From Gallionella sp. (GTDB lineage: Bacteria; Pseudomonadota; Gammaproteobacteria; Burkholderiales; Gallionellaceae): DNA of 17,669 nt. Each line of letters starts with the position of its first letter. The stretch's first letter is position 1. The notes beneath the pieces are model-generated. The model made no database searches. It was not told the origin of the DNA and saw only the letters and a list, made by a program, of their open reading frames with translations. The stretch is taken from assembly GCA_017880945.1 (NCBI GenBank), contig JADGRM010000010.1, positions 1 to 17,669 on the forward strand, written 5' to 3'. A program made the position numbers and the translations under genes. Shown here in pieces: positions 1 to 6,839 of the stretch.

Positions 1-2
1 TC

Positions 3-194
3 GGACAGTTCGAAGAACAAGTGCTTAAAGTGACCCACACCGAGCATAAATTATCTGTTGAGACTTTAGAAAAAGTACGCTCAAAATTCAACGGGCATAC
101 GACTCAAGAAGGAGCGACTTTTCACATGCCGATACGCGTCGACGTGCTGGTGAAACAACTAGCCATCTCACTAAGGCAGCAAGCTGCCAAGTGA
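3..194 (+). CDS. 3' end of an unrecognised gene (5' truncated by window edge)
   Basis: Frame 3 is open from the first bases to a TGA at 192-194, giving the last 63 residues of a protein. The visible part is hydrophilic and mixed alpha/beta in character, contains a TTQEGATFHMPIRVDVLVKQ stretch, and ends in a basic, glutamine-rich tail. The other two forward frames close within the first 35 bases, which supports this frame as coding. I do not recognise the family; a C-terminal piece of a small-molecule-modifying enzyme such as a class I methyltransferase is conceivable but unsupported. The next gene begins almost 500 bp downstream, so this one probably ends its own transcript. Confidence 0.5.
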   Translation, partial: GQFEEQVLKVTHTEHKLSVETLEKVRSKFNGHTTQEGATFHMPIRVDVLVKQLAISLRQQAAK

Positions 195-281
195 TTGGTT
201 ATGGTTATCAGGAAGACCGTCTCGTAATTAAATCAAAGTGGTGAGGCTCGGTGATTTTACGCTTCTAAAATATATTGACCC

Positions 282-294
282 GGCCCCTTTAATT
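282..294. repeat. Short dispersed repeat GGCCCCTTTAATT, copy 1
   Basis: The 13 bases GGCCCCTTTAATT occur here and again, identical, at 5849-5861. This copy is preceded by TTGACCC, linking it to the GACCC-type motifs in most other spacers of the window. It lies in non-coding DNA, while the second copy sits at the junction of a broken gene and a live gene. It may be a leftover of a mobile or REP-type element. Confidence 0.5.
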
Positions 295-597
295 CACGGA
301 AGTACGCATCCTGCAAACCGTTCGGTTGAACTTCCAATGTTGGAAGGCTACTCACGAATCCAAACAGTATATGTGTGATAGCGAACAGACGCCTGGTAAT
401 TGGGGCGTAAAATTGGGCGCATCCTTCGAGTGTGTGGACTATTTCACAATCACTAAAAAAATATTTGTACTTAAGAAATCCTTAAGATTGGTGTTTTAAT
501 CTGCAAGACTCTTATTGCAAATGAAGGATATAAATGAGTTTATAAAATACTAAGAAAATTCAATGTGTCTGACTTGGTGCTGGTGGCTGCCGACGGG

Positions 598-612
598 TTG
601 ATGCTTCATCAA
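598..612. promoter_or_regulatory. Dyad TTGATG-CTT-CATCAA upstream of the peroxidase gene
   Basis: A perfect 6-bp inverted repeat with a 3-base centre lies about 70 bp before the peroxidase start. It resembles an FNR/ANR box (TTGAT-N4-ATCAA) but has five bases between the half-sites, so it is not canonical. Known ccp genes are often under FNR-type control; that link is inference here. Confidence 0.3.
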
Positions 613-655
613 TTCAACAACATCATTCTGAGTTGAATGCTTTCACTCAAATCTC

Positions 656-668
656 ATCATTAAATGAT
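656..668. promoter_or_regulatory. Dyad ATCATT-A-AATGAT abutting the peroxidase ribosome binding site
   Basis: A perfect 6-bp inverted repeat around a single A ends three bases before the AGGAG at 671-675. Its position would let a bound protein or a small hairpin affect translation or early transcription of the peroxidase gene. No regulator is identified. Confidence 0.3.
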
Positions 669-682
669 CAAGGAGAAGAGTC

Positions 683-1696
683 ATGTCAAAGTCAAAAAAA
701 CGTATATTTCTCACCGTCGTTGCGGCGGCATCAATTGCCGGCACCAGTCTGGCGAATGCTGCAATAAGCGATGAGCCGATCCAACCCATTGAGGCGGTCA
801 AGATCAAGAACCCAGCCCTGGTCGAACTCGGCAAGAAGCTTTACTTCGATCCCCGTCTGTCAAAGTCAGGTTTTATTTCCTGCAACTCCTGCCATAACCT
901 GTCCATGGGCGGCACCGACAACATCAAGACTTCCATCGGCCACAACTGGCATCAAGGTCCCATCAACTCGCCCACCGTTCTCAATTCCAGCATGAATCTG
1001 GCTCAGTTCTGGGACGGCCGTGCCGCAGACCTCAAAGCCCAGGCCGGCGGCCCAATCGACAATCCGGGCGAGATGGGCTTCACCCATGAACTCGCCGTCA
1101 GCGTATTGCAATCGATTCCTGCTTATGTCGCCGAGTTCAAGAAGAGCTTCGGTTCAGACAAGGTGACCATCGACGAGGTAACCACTGCCATCGCCGCCTT
1201 CGAGGAAACCTTGGTGACGCCAAACTCACGTTTCGACAAATGGCTAAAGGGTGACAAGAAAGCTTTGAGCGCCGACGAGATTGCTGGCTACACGCTTTTC
1301 AAGGAGAGCGGTTGCGTGGCCTGCCACAATGGTCCGGCGGTGGGCGGCAATTCCTACCAGAAGATGGGCGTAGTTGAACCCTACAAGACCACCAACAAGG
1401 CGGAAGGCCGTTCGGGGGTCACGGGCAAAGATGCGGACCGATTCAACTTCAAGGTGCCGACACTACGCAACGTGGAATTGACCTATCCCTACTTCCATGA
1501 TGGCGAGGCGGCTACTCTGAAGGACGCCGTCAACACCATGGCAAGGGTGCAACTTGGCAAGAAATTCACTGATAAGGAAAACGCCAAAATTGTCGCTTTC
1601 CTGAAGACGCTGACCGGCGATCAGCCGTCGTTCATGTTGCCAATCCTGCCGCCATCGTCCGACAGCACACCGCGGCCGCAACCCTTCAGCAAATAA
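683..1696 (+). CDS. ccpA: Di-haem cytochrome c peroxidase, periplasmic
   Basis: A 337-residue protein of the bacterial cytochrome c peroxidase/MauG family, which reduces hydrogen peroxide to water in the periplasm with electrons from small cytochromes. A signal peptide spans residues 1-26 (basic start, hydrophobic core, cleavage near SLANA). The first haem motif is C67-N-S-C70-H71 and the second C211-V-A-C214-H215, in the usual two-domain spacing. The family block FKVPTLRNVELTYPYFHDG sits at about residues 256-274. The tail (residues 316-337) is rich in proline and serine. Length fits the family (about 320-350). The start is supported by AGGAG at 671-675. I cannot distinguish a classical peroxidase from a MauG-like oxidising enzyme, but no amine dehydrogenase genes are nearby. 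A GlcG-like exported protein follows 293 bp downstream behind a hairpin, so it is probably a separate unit. Confidence 0.93.
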   Translation: MSKSKKRIFLTVVAAASIAGTSLANAAISDEPIQPIEAVKIKNPALVELGKKLYFDPRLSKSGFISCNSCHNLSMGGTDNIKTSIGHNWHQGPINSPTVLNSSMNLAQFWDGRAADLKAQAGGPIDNPGEMGFTHELAVSVLQSIPAYVAEFKKSFGSDKVTIDEVTTAIAAFEETLVTPNSRFDKWLKGDKKALSADEIAGYTLFKESGCVACHNGPAVGGNSYQKMGVVEPYKTTNKAEGRSGVTGKDADRFNFKVPTLRNVELTYPYFHDGEAATLKDAVNTMARVQLGKKFTDKENAKIVAFLKTLTGDQPSFMLPILPPSSDSTPRPQPFSK

Positions 1697-1711
1697 ACCG
1701 CATTTGAGATA

Positions 1712-1734
1712 ACCGGGGGTGCAAGGCCCCCGGT
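1712..1734 (+). terminator. Strong GC hairpin after the peroxidase gene
   Basis: ACCGGGGG (1712-1719) pairs perfectly with CCCCCGGT (1727-1734) across a 7-base loop, 15 bp past the stop codon. There is no U-tract after it (CTGATTCATT follows), so it may protect the 3' end or act as a weak terminator rather than a textbook intrinsic one. Confidence 0.5.
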
Positions 1735-1844
1735 CTGATTCATTTGCAGAATAAGAGGTTAGGCTCAAATTGCATCGAGGATAGTTTCACTTCAGACATG
1801 ATGAAGATTGAAAATAAATCGACCCTGACCGCTTAAATTTTCAG

Positions 1845-1859
1845 GCTGACCCATTGATT
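1845..1859. repeat. Dispersed GCTGACCCATTGATT motif
   Basis: TCAGGCTGACCCATT (1841-1855) recurs exactly at 9320-9334. GCTGACCCATTGATT (1845-1859) recurs with two extra C at 4092-4108. A related CGACCCTGACC lies just upstream (about 1820-1830). All copies are in spacers. Confidence 0.5.
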
Positions 1860-1989
1860 TTTATTTGTTAGAGCGGCACAGTGCGGCAGCGAATCCGAAA
1901 TATTCTAATTTTGATGGTGCAAATGGCCAGCGATGTTCAAACATAATCTGCAAAACTTTGCTGACTGAATTTTATAAGGAGGCATACAG

Positions 1990-2505
1990 ATGAAAATTCG
2001 AAATGTTGCAATAGCTGCAGTGAGTGCGCTTGCAGTTGCAGTTAGCAATTCGGCATTTGCTGCAACCCATAAAGAACAGCCTCTGACAGTGAATATTAAA
2101 CGCCTGTCATTAGATACCGCGTTGCGAATTGGTAAAGCGGCAATTGATAAATGCCGCAAGGAAGGCGTCCAGATCACCGTAACAGTCATCGACCGCGGCG
2201 GGGATGTACAAGTCGTATTGCGCGATACCTTGGCGATGGATGTTTCGATTGCCATCAGCAAGAAAAAAGCATACACAGCGATGGAATTTAATTCCCCGAC
2301 TTCTGCAATGCAAGATCGTTTTCCAGGTGCTTACAATGTGCCAAAGATTGACGAATTATTAATATCAGCAGGCGGTATTCCAATCAACATCGGTGGCAGT
2401 ATCATGGGCGGTATTGGAGTCAGTGGCGCACCTTCCGGGTTGACCGATGAAGCGTGTGCGCAAGCCGGGCTTGCAGCGGTACAAGATGATTTGGAAATGG
2501 AATAA
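1990..2505 (+). CDS. GlcG/HbpS-family exported haem-binding-type protein
   Basis: A 171-residue member of the GlcG/HbpS (DUF336) family. Family members bind haem or small ligands, and some are secreted haem-degrading proteins. Residues 1-24 form a signal peptide ending in SAFA. The family core follows: VTVIDRGGDVQVVLRDT around residues 64-80, a KKKAYTAMEFNSPTS block around 91-105, and the glycine-rich signature GGIGVSGAPSGLTDEACAQAG around 140-160. A near-perfect Shine-Dalgarno AAGGAGG (1976-1982) sits seven bases from the ATG. Being exported and next to a di-haem peroxidase, it may handle haem or oxidative damage in the periplasm, but the two genes are separated by a hairpin and about 290 bp. 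Haem binding itself is not demonstrable from the sequence. Confidence 0.88.
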   Translation: MKIRNVAIAAVSALAVAVSNSAFAATHKEQPLTVNIKRLSLDTALRIGKAAIDKCRKEGVQITVTVIDRGGDVQVVLRDTLAMDVSIAISKKKAYTAMEFNSPTSAMQDRFPGAYNVPKIDELLISAGGIPINIGGSIMGGIGVSGAPSGLTDEACAQAGLAAVQDDLEME

Positions 2506-2602
2506 TGTAGCAAGTGCCAGAGCAAGGCCTGACACCGGCATTGTTGGGTATTTTCGGTTTGAGCCGGGTGGCGTAGAATTACCGCGAGACTGAATCAGGG
2601 CA

Positions 2603-4027
2603 ATGTCAAAATCACTTAAAATCATTCTCTTCGCCATCAGCGGGTTCGTTGGTCTCCTCGTCCTCGTCGCGGTGGCCCTGCTTCTTTTTGTGGACCCCAA
2701 TGCCTACAAGCCCCGGTTTGAAGCGGCCGCCTCGGGAGCCTTGGGGATGGAGGTCAGAGTCGGCGGCCGGCTGGGGATCGGCCTCTTCCCGGGCTTGCTC
2801 GTCACACTGGAGGATGTGCACATTCGTACCCGGGGGGTGGATCTCGTCTCCGCAAAGGAGGTCAGGCTTGGGATCGATCTCCTCCCTCTGATCCAAAAGG
2901 AAGTCCGGATCGGGAAGATCGCACTGAAAAATCCCAGTATCTCCATCGAGCGGGACCGCGACGGCAAGTTCAACTTCGAGACACCGCAGACGGTCGGAAC
3001 GTTACCCGCCCTGGACTTGGCGAAAGTTTCTCTTTCGGACGGGAATATTCTCTACGCTGACAAAAAATCCGGGGAAGGATTCGAGGCCGGGGATTGCAGC
3101 CTGGACGTGCGCCGCCTGCTGCTTTCGGGCGGGAAAAGCACGGACCTCATAAAGAATCTTTCCTTCACGGCGGAGCTCGACTGCGGGGAGATCCGGACAA
3201 AGGACTTCACGGTATCCGATTTGAAATTCTCGGCCGACGGGAAAAATGGAGTCTTCGATCTCAAGCCGGTCACGATGAGGGTCTTCAGCGGACAAGGTTC
3301 GGGGAGTATCCGGGCGGACTTTTCGGGCGCTGTCCCCCTTTACCATGTTCGTTACTCTCTGCCGCAGTTCCGCATTGAGGAGTTCTTCAAAACCCTGTCG
3401 CCACAGAAGGTCGCGGAAGGCTCGATGGATTTCTCCGCAAACCTGTCTATGCAGGGAAAGACTGTAAACGAGATGAAGCAGACCGCGAACGGAGAGGCCG
3501 CCCTTCGGGGCGAGAACCTCACGCTCAATGGCAGAAATCTCGATCTGGAGTTCTCCCGGTTTGAGTCCAGTCAGAACTTCAATCTCGTGGACGTGGGCGC
3601 CTTTTTCTTTGCCGGGCCTGTCGGCCTGGCGATCACGAAGGGGTACAATTTTGCGAGCATCTTTCAAGGATCGGGAGGCAACAGCAAGATCCGGACGCTC
3701 GCCTCCGACTGGAAAGTCGGGCACGGGGTGGCGCAGGCACAGGACGTGGCCATGGCGACGAACGAGCACCGGATCGCCCTCAGGGGAGGGCTCGATTTCG
3801 TCAACGGGCGTTTCGATGACGTGACCGTGGCGCTGATCGATGCCGAGGGCTGCGCCAAGGTGCAGCAGAAGATCCGCGGCCCCTTCCAGAAACCGGTGGT
3901 GGAGAAGCCGAATATTTTAAAGTCCCTCGCCGGGCCGGCGCTCAAGTTGCTCAAGAAGGGAAGGAAGCTCTTTCCTGGCGGAGAGTGCGAAGTGATCTAC
4001 GCCGGTTCGGTGGCGCCACCGAAATGA
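2603..4027 (+). CDS. AsmA-family inner-membrane-anchored periplasmic protein
   Basis: A 474-residue protein with one N-terminal membrane helix (about residues 5-28) followed by the AsmA start signature FVDPNAYKPRFEAAASGALGM, and LFPGLLVTLEDVHI and KNPSISIERDRDGKFNFE further on. The rest is beta-rich with repeated amphipathic strands, as expected for the AsmA/TamB-like lipid-transfer superfamily, whose members affect outer-membrane biogenesis and phospholipid traffic. It is shorter than E. coli AsmA (about 617 residues), the length often seen in single-domain AsmA proteins. The Shine-Dalgarno is weak (CAGGG before the ATG). Base use looks unlike its neighbours: many GGG/GGA glycine, CGG/AGG arginine and CTC leucine codons, a style more like deltaproteobacterial genomes. 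It stands alone between spacers, which fits acquisition by transfer. Confidence 0.85.
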   Translation: MSKSLKIILFAISGFVGLLVLVAVALLLFVDPNAYKPRFEAAASGALGMEVRVGGRLGIGLFPGLLVTLEDVHIRTRGVDLVSAKEVRLGIDLLPLIQKEVRIGKIALKNPSISIERDRDGKFNFETPQTVGTLPALDLAKVSLSDGNILYADKKSGEGFEAGDCSLDVRRLLLSGGKSTDLIKNLSFTAELDCGEIRTKDFTVSDLKFSADGKNGVFDLKPVTMRVFSGQGSGSIRADFSGAVPLYHVRYSLPQFRIEEFFKTLSPQKVAEGSMDFSANLSMQGKTVNEMKQTANGEAALRGENLTLNGRNLDLEFSRFESSQNFNLVDVGAFFFAGPVGLAITKGYNFASIFQGSGGNSKIRTLASDWKVGHGVAQAQDVAMATNEHRIALRGGLDFVNGRFDDVTVALIDAEGCAKVQQKIRGPFQKPVVEKPNILKSLAGPALKLLKKGRKLFPGGECEVIYAGSVAPPK

Positions 4028-4091
4028 ATGGATTGCAACGGAACCGGGGAAACGCTTAGGGCGCTTAGGATCGCGGATCAATCGAGTCTGA

Positions 4092-4108
4092 GCTGACCCC
4101 CATTGATT
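4092..4108. repeat. Dispersed GCTGACCCCCATTGATT motif
   Basis: Variant of the 1845-1859 motif with two extra C residues. It lies 65 bp past the AsmA-family stop codon and about 180 bp before the permease start, in a spacer (4028-4291) that otherwise shows only a small GTGCG-N5-CGCAC dyad near 4137-4151. Confidence 0.45.
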
Positions 4109-4291
4109 GTTCGCGTAAAATAGCGCTAAAGAAATTGTGCGGATTGCGCACGCTGAAGTCTAACTGACATTGATGATGATAAATATTTGTATTCATTTTT
4201 CGTGGTACGCCAACTTTACGCCCGCCGGCACTCCCCGCGACGTAGTGGAACGAATCCGGTTGCCGGTGAAGCCGGGCGCGCTGAGGCCAGT

Positions 4292-5542
4292 ATGAGCGCG
4301 CCGGATAACAAGACACCTGCAACCATTGCACCGGGCAATCGCAACGGGCCGGAGCAGGAAGACCTGCCGCGGCGAACACGCGTGATCCGCGTCGAAATCG
4401 CTCCGTGGACGGTATTTTCCCTGGTGCTGGTCATCGCCAGCCTGTGGATTTTCATGCGCCTGCTGCCGGTCGCCCTGGTGCTCGTGGGTGCGCTGATGAT
4501 CGTCGGCACGCTTGGCCCGGCGGTGGAATGGCTGGAACAGCGCGGCGTGCACAGGGTTGCATCTATCGCGATCGTCTTCACCGTGCTGTTCGTGTCGACC
4601 GTGCTGTTATTCGCGCTCACCATTCCGGAGCTGGTGAACCAGGTAAGGAGCCTGATCGGCATGGAGCCGGCGCTGCGCGAGAAGCTGGCGGTGTGGTTCG
4701 CCGGATTTCCGCTCACGGCAAACCTCGCGGACACGATGCGCAACATGCAGTATGACGCGCTCATCAAGTCTTCCGCCGCGTCCGTGCTGACCTTTTTCAC
4801 CCTCGTGGTGGAGAGCGTCGCCTATGGGGTCGGCGCGATTTTTCTCGCGCTGTACATGATGCTGGACCGCGACCGGCTGCGCGGAGCGCTGTTCGCGGTG
4901 GTGCCGCGCACGCACCATATCCGGCTGTCGCGCATCCTGGTCAATCTGAATACTATCGTCGGCGGCTATATCCGCGGTCAGGTGATCACCTGCGCCATGA
5001 TGGCCGTGTTCATGTTCGTCCTGCTCACCGCGTGCGGTATCCCGAATGCCCTGGTGATCGCGGTGTTCGGCGGCCTGGCCGACGTGCTGCCCTATATAGG
5101 CATCTTCATCACCATGGGCCCCGCGGTTGCGGCCGCACTCCCGTTCGGGGCGGTCATCACCCTGGTGGTTTTCCTGCTGATGCTCGCCTATGAGGAGTTC
5201 GAAAGCCGCGTGCTGGTACCCATAGTTTACGGACGCGAGCTGCGAATGCCATCGTCAGTGGTCCTTTTTTCCCTGATTGCGGGCGCCACGCTGTTCGGGA
5301 TCATCGGTGCGCTGCTTGCGCTGCCGGTCGCTGCCACGATCCTGATGCTCATCGACAAGCTGCGCGTCGAGCTGCCCGGCGAGACGGAGCAGGCCGGGGA
5401 CACGGAGATGAAAAAAAAGGACGAGCGCAGCGAGCGCGAATACACGCGCAGAACCGAAGGCATGCCGGCGGAAGAGGCATCGGCCATTGCAGTAGAAATG
5501 TCGGATAACCGGAAAAAGACAGAAGATAAACCGGCGGCTTGA
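4292..5542 (+). CDS. AI-2E family (PerM-type) transporter
   Basis: A 416-residue inner-membrane protein of the AI-2E/PerM family (PF01594). Members include the E. coli TqsA autoinducer-2 exporter and Na+/H+ antiporter-like proteins; the substrate here cannot be read from sequence. There are about eight membrane helices: two close pairs near the N-terminus, a long extramembrane segment (from about PELVNQVRSLIGMEP), then the conserved C-terminal half with GGYIRGQ, FGGLADVLPYIGIFITMGPA and EEFESRVLVPIVYGRELRMPSSVVL. The last 55-60 residues are a highly charged cytosolic tail. The ATG at 4292 is chosen because GAGG (4283-4286) precedes it at good distance. An upstream in-frame TTG at 4187 would add 35 basic residues but has no ribosome binding site. 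It appears monocistronic. Confidence 0.87.
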   Translation: MSAPDNKTPATIAPGNRNGPEQEDLPRRTRVIRVEIAPWTVFSLVLVIASLWIFMRLLPVALVLVGALMIVGTLGPAVEWLEQRGVHRVASIAIVFTVLFVSTVLLFALTIPELVNQVRSLIGMEPALREKLAVWFAGFPLTANLADTMRNMQYDALIKSSAASVLTFFTLVVESVAYGVGAIFLALYMMLDRDRLRGALFAVVPRTHHIRLSRILVNLNTIVGGYIRGQVITCAMMAVFMFVLLTACGIPNALVIAVFGGLADVLPYIGIFITMGPAVAAALPFGAVITLVVFLLMLAYEEFESRVLVPIVYGRELRMPSSVVLFSLIAGATLFGIIGALLALPVAATILMLIDKLRVELPGETEQAGDTEMKKKDERSEREYTRRTEGMPAEEASAIAVEMSDNRKKTEDKPAA

Positions 5543-5590
5543 TCACAAACTTAAGGTGTCAGGTTCGAAATACTTTTCTGCTGCCATCAA

Positions 5591-5846
5591 GTGATCGCCA
5601 CCCATCCCGCGGTGGCGGAATGCGCGGTCATCGCGCGCGACGACGATCTCAGGGGGCCAACTTAAGGGACAAGCGCCGATGGGGCTGGTGGTGCTCAAGT
5701 CCGGGATGACCGTCAGCGAGGCAGACCTGCAACAGCAGTTGATCACCCGCATACGCGAAACGATCGGTGCGATCACCTGTTACAAGGACACGGTGATCCT
5801 GGCCAGACTGCCCAAGACCCGTTCCGGCAAGACACTACGCAAGAAC
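5591..5846 (+). pseudogene. Remnant of acyl-CoA (propionyl-CoA) synthetase C-terminus
   Basis: Two frames together encode the C-terminal domain of a PrpE/acetyl-CoA-synthetase-type AMP-forming ligase. Frame one from 5591 gives VIATHPAVAECAVIARDDDLRG. Frame two from 5667 gives GQAPMGLVVLKSGM, a region of lower similarity, then ARLPKTRSGKTLRKNL, which includes the C-terminal catalytic lysine motif. Deleting 13 bases (GCCAACTTAAGGG, 5656-5668) would rejoin the frames exactly; the insert also carries the in-frame TAA at 5663-5665. Homology starts abruptly at 5591 and stops at about 5846, where the GGCCCCTTTAATT repeat begins; the family's last residues are missing. Most of the enzyme (some 500 residues upstream) is absent. 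A 64-residue ORF starting at 5679 could in theory be translated but would be only a fragment. Confidence 0.75.
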
Positions 5847-5848
5847 CT

Positions 5849-5861
5849 GGCCCCTTTAATT
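5849..5861. repeat. Short dispersed repeat GGCCCCTTTAATT, copy 2
   Basis: Identical to 282-294. It marks the point where the synthetase remnant loses homology, and it contains the stop codon (5856-5858) of the minus-strand DUF2007-type gene, so it lies exactly at the junction of the two. Confidence 0.55.
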
Positions 5862-6182
5862 GTGTCCTTTTAATATCCAATACATTATCCACGCACCGAC
5901 TATGACCCCTATAACGAAAATCATTAATCCTCCGGATGGTCGTGCTTCCGGTTTGGGGCTGTCCGAAGCCGGTTGAATCGATTCCCATTCGTTGATTATC
6001 TTCTTGGCATCAGCGTAGTCTGCTTCAGAAACAAGTACACGCACCAAGCCCATCGCCTGAAGTCCGCCGACTCCACCCTGCAAATATTCCCCTTCGATAC
6101 GCCCTGAAATGCGCTGCTGTTCGAGAAGGCTCAGGATCATGTGAGCGTCCAGCCCGGTAGATGCTTCATATACGCTTCTCAT
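5856..6182 (-). CDS. DUF2007-type small protein with C-terminal membrane anchor
   Basis: A 108-residue protein. Residues 1-70 match the DUF2007 (putative signal-transducing protein) pattern: a MRSVYEAS start, helix HMILSLLEQQRI, the EYLQGGVGGLQAMGLVRVLVSEADY strand region, and an AKKIINEWE helix. A polar linker (about 71-86) leads to one membrane helix (about 87-105) and a short KGHN tail. DUF2007 domains resemble PII/ACT-like small folds, and their role is not established. No clear Shine-Dalgarno precedes the ATG at 6182. The next minus-strand gene ends 91 bp upstream, so a shared transcript is possible. Confidence 0.72.
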   Translation of the reverse strand: MRSVYEASTGLDAHMILSLLEQQRISGRIEGEYLQGGVGGLQAMGLVRVLVSEADYADAKKIINEWESIQPASDSPKPEARPSGGLMIFVIGVIVGAWIMYWILKGHN

Positions 6183-6273
6183 AAATAACTAATGCATCGC
6201 TTTACGGCTGACCCGCGCTGACAGATGCGGAAACAAGCCGCTGGTGGTCGGTTCGCAGTAGCTAAAGAAGGAA

Positions 6274-6615
6274 TCATCGCGCAAGAAAAATGTACAACGC
6301 AGTGCTCAGAGAAATTACGGATATGATGATTGCCGAGATACAGAGCACTAAAATCCACTGATGTCTTTTCTCCGCAAGTGACGCTCCCATCTCCAAAGCC
6401 TCCACAGTATTTTGCATTTGTATTGCCAGCTCTTTGATGTGTGCATCGTTCGCAGATGCCGCTGCCTGAAGTTCAGTTACCTGCTGTTGCAGCAATATCG
6501 CCTGATTGGCGGCAGCACCAGCACTTTTCTTGGTAAATACCGGCGTAGCCGCAGATACGATAGCACCGACATACGGCAGAACGGACTTGAGCACGGGAAT
6601 GAGCCAGGCAGGCAT
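6274..6615 (-). CDS. Small membrane protein: helix, coiled coil, helix
   Basis: A 113-residue protein of unrecognised family. A hydrophobic segment at about residues 3-27 (WLIPVLKSVLPYVGAIVSAA) is followed by an alanine- and glutamine-rich helical stretch (about 33-75) with heptad-like spacing, then a second membrane helix (about 87-111, WILVLCISAIIISVISLSTAL). AGGAG (minus strand, 6622-6626) precedes the ATG at good distance, so translation is plausible. The architecture recalls small phage or plasmid membrane proteins and some bacterial stress membrane proteins, but I cannot assign it. Neighbours are the DUF2007-type gene downstream and a decayed toxin-antitoxin pair upstream. Confidence 0.6.
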   Translation of the reverse strand: MPAWLIPVLKSVLPYVGAIVSAATPVFTKKSAGAAANQAILLQQQVTELQAAASANDAHIKELAIQMQNTVEALEMGASLAEKRHQWILVLCISAIIISVISLSTALYIFLAR

Positions 6616-6776
6616 GGTTGACTCCTAACTGTTATGGGACGGACCTAACGGTCGACATTATTGAAAATAGAGACGCATGCGGTTCAAGGTAAACACTAGC
6701 TTCATTCAGCACCCCACAAATTTGCTTGCGGCATAGGCATGGTAGTACAAAAAGCTGCGGTTTACTTGTTTCATCT

Positions 6777-6793
6777 GGACCTGACCCCGTCAT
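6777..6793. repeat. GGACCTGACCCCGTCAT repeat-scar motif
   Basis: Member of the GACCC-type spacer motifs, here joined to CCGTCATCCCCGCGAAAACG, which resembles half of the GC-rich inverted repeats common in proteobacterial spacers. It lies about 45 bp past the end of the decayed antitoxin gene, in spacer 6616-6839, which otherwise holds no gene. Confidence 0.4.
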
Positions 6794-6839
6794 CCCCGCG
6801 AAAACGAGCGCAACGAAGTTTCGAGCTTGCGGCCAAAGG

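Larger units (their letters stand above)
195..682. other. Long non-coding spacer with several dyads upstream of the peroxidase gene
   Basis: No convincing ORF is present. The spacer holds a copy of the GGCCCCTTTAATT repeat (282-294), two adjacent palindromes (AACCG-TT-CGGTT at 316-327 and CTTCCAA-TG-TTGGAAG at 331-346), a double CTTAAG (471-486 region), an AT-rich stretch around 510-550 that could hold a promoter (TTGCAA at 515-520, TATAAA at 541-546, though the 20-bp spacing is poor), and two more dyads close to the peroxidase start. I see no terminator with a clear U-tract for the upstream gene. Confidence 0.5.

Noticed and set aside
598..612. FNR/ANR box before the peroxidase gene
   Set aside because: The half-sites TTGAT and ATCAA are five bases apart instead of four, so I list it only as a dyad.
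1905..2276. 123-residue minus-strand ORF over the GlcG-like gene
   Set aside because: Antisense shadow; the sense protein has a signal peptide, a strong ribosome binding site and the family signature.
3002..3769. 255-residue ORF antisense to the AsmA-family gene
   Set aside because: It is a shadow of a GC-rich coding region; its composition (Arg, Pro, His rich) matches no family, and the sense frame is clearly an AsmA protein.
4187..4291. N-terminal extension of the AI-2E family permease from a TTG
   Set aside because: No ribosome binding site and a basic, non-conserved sequence; the ATG at 4292 has GAGG at proper distance.
5679..5873. Intact 64-residue gene
   Set aside because: It is the second half of the frameshifted acyl-CoA synthetase remnant, with its last residues read out of the flanking repeat.
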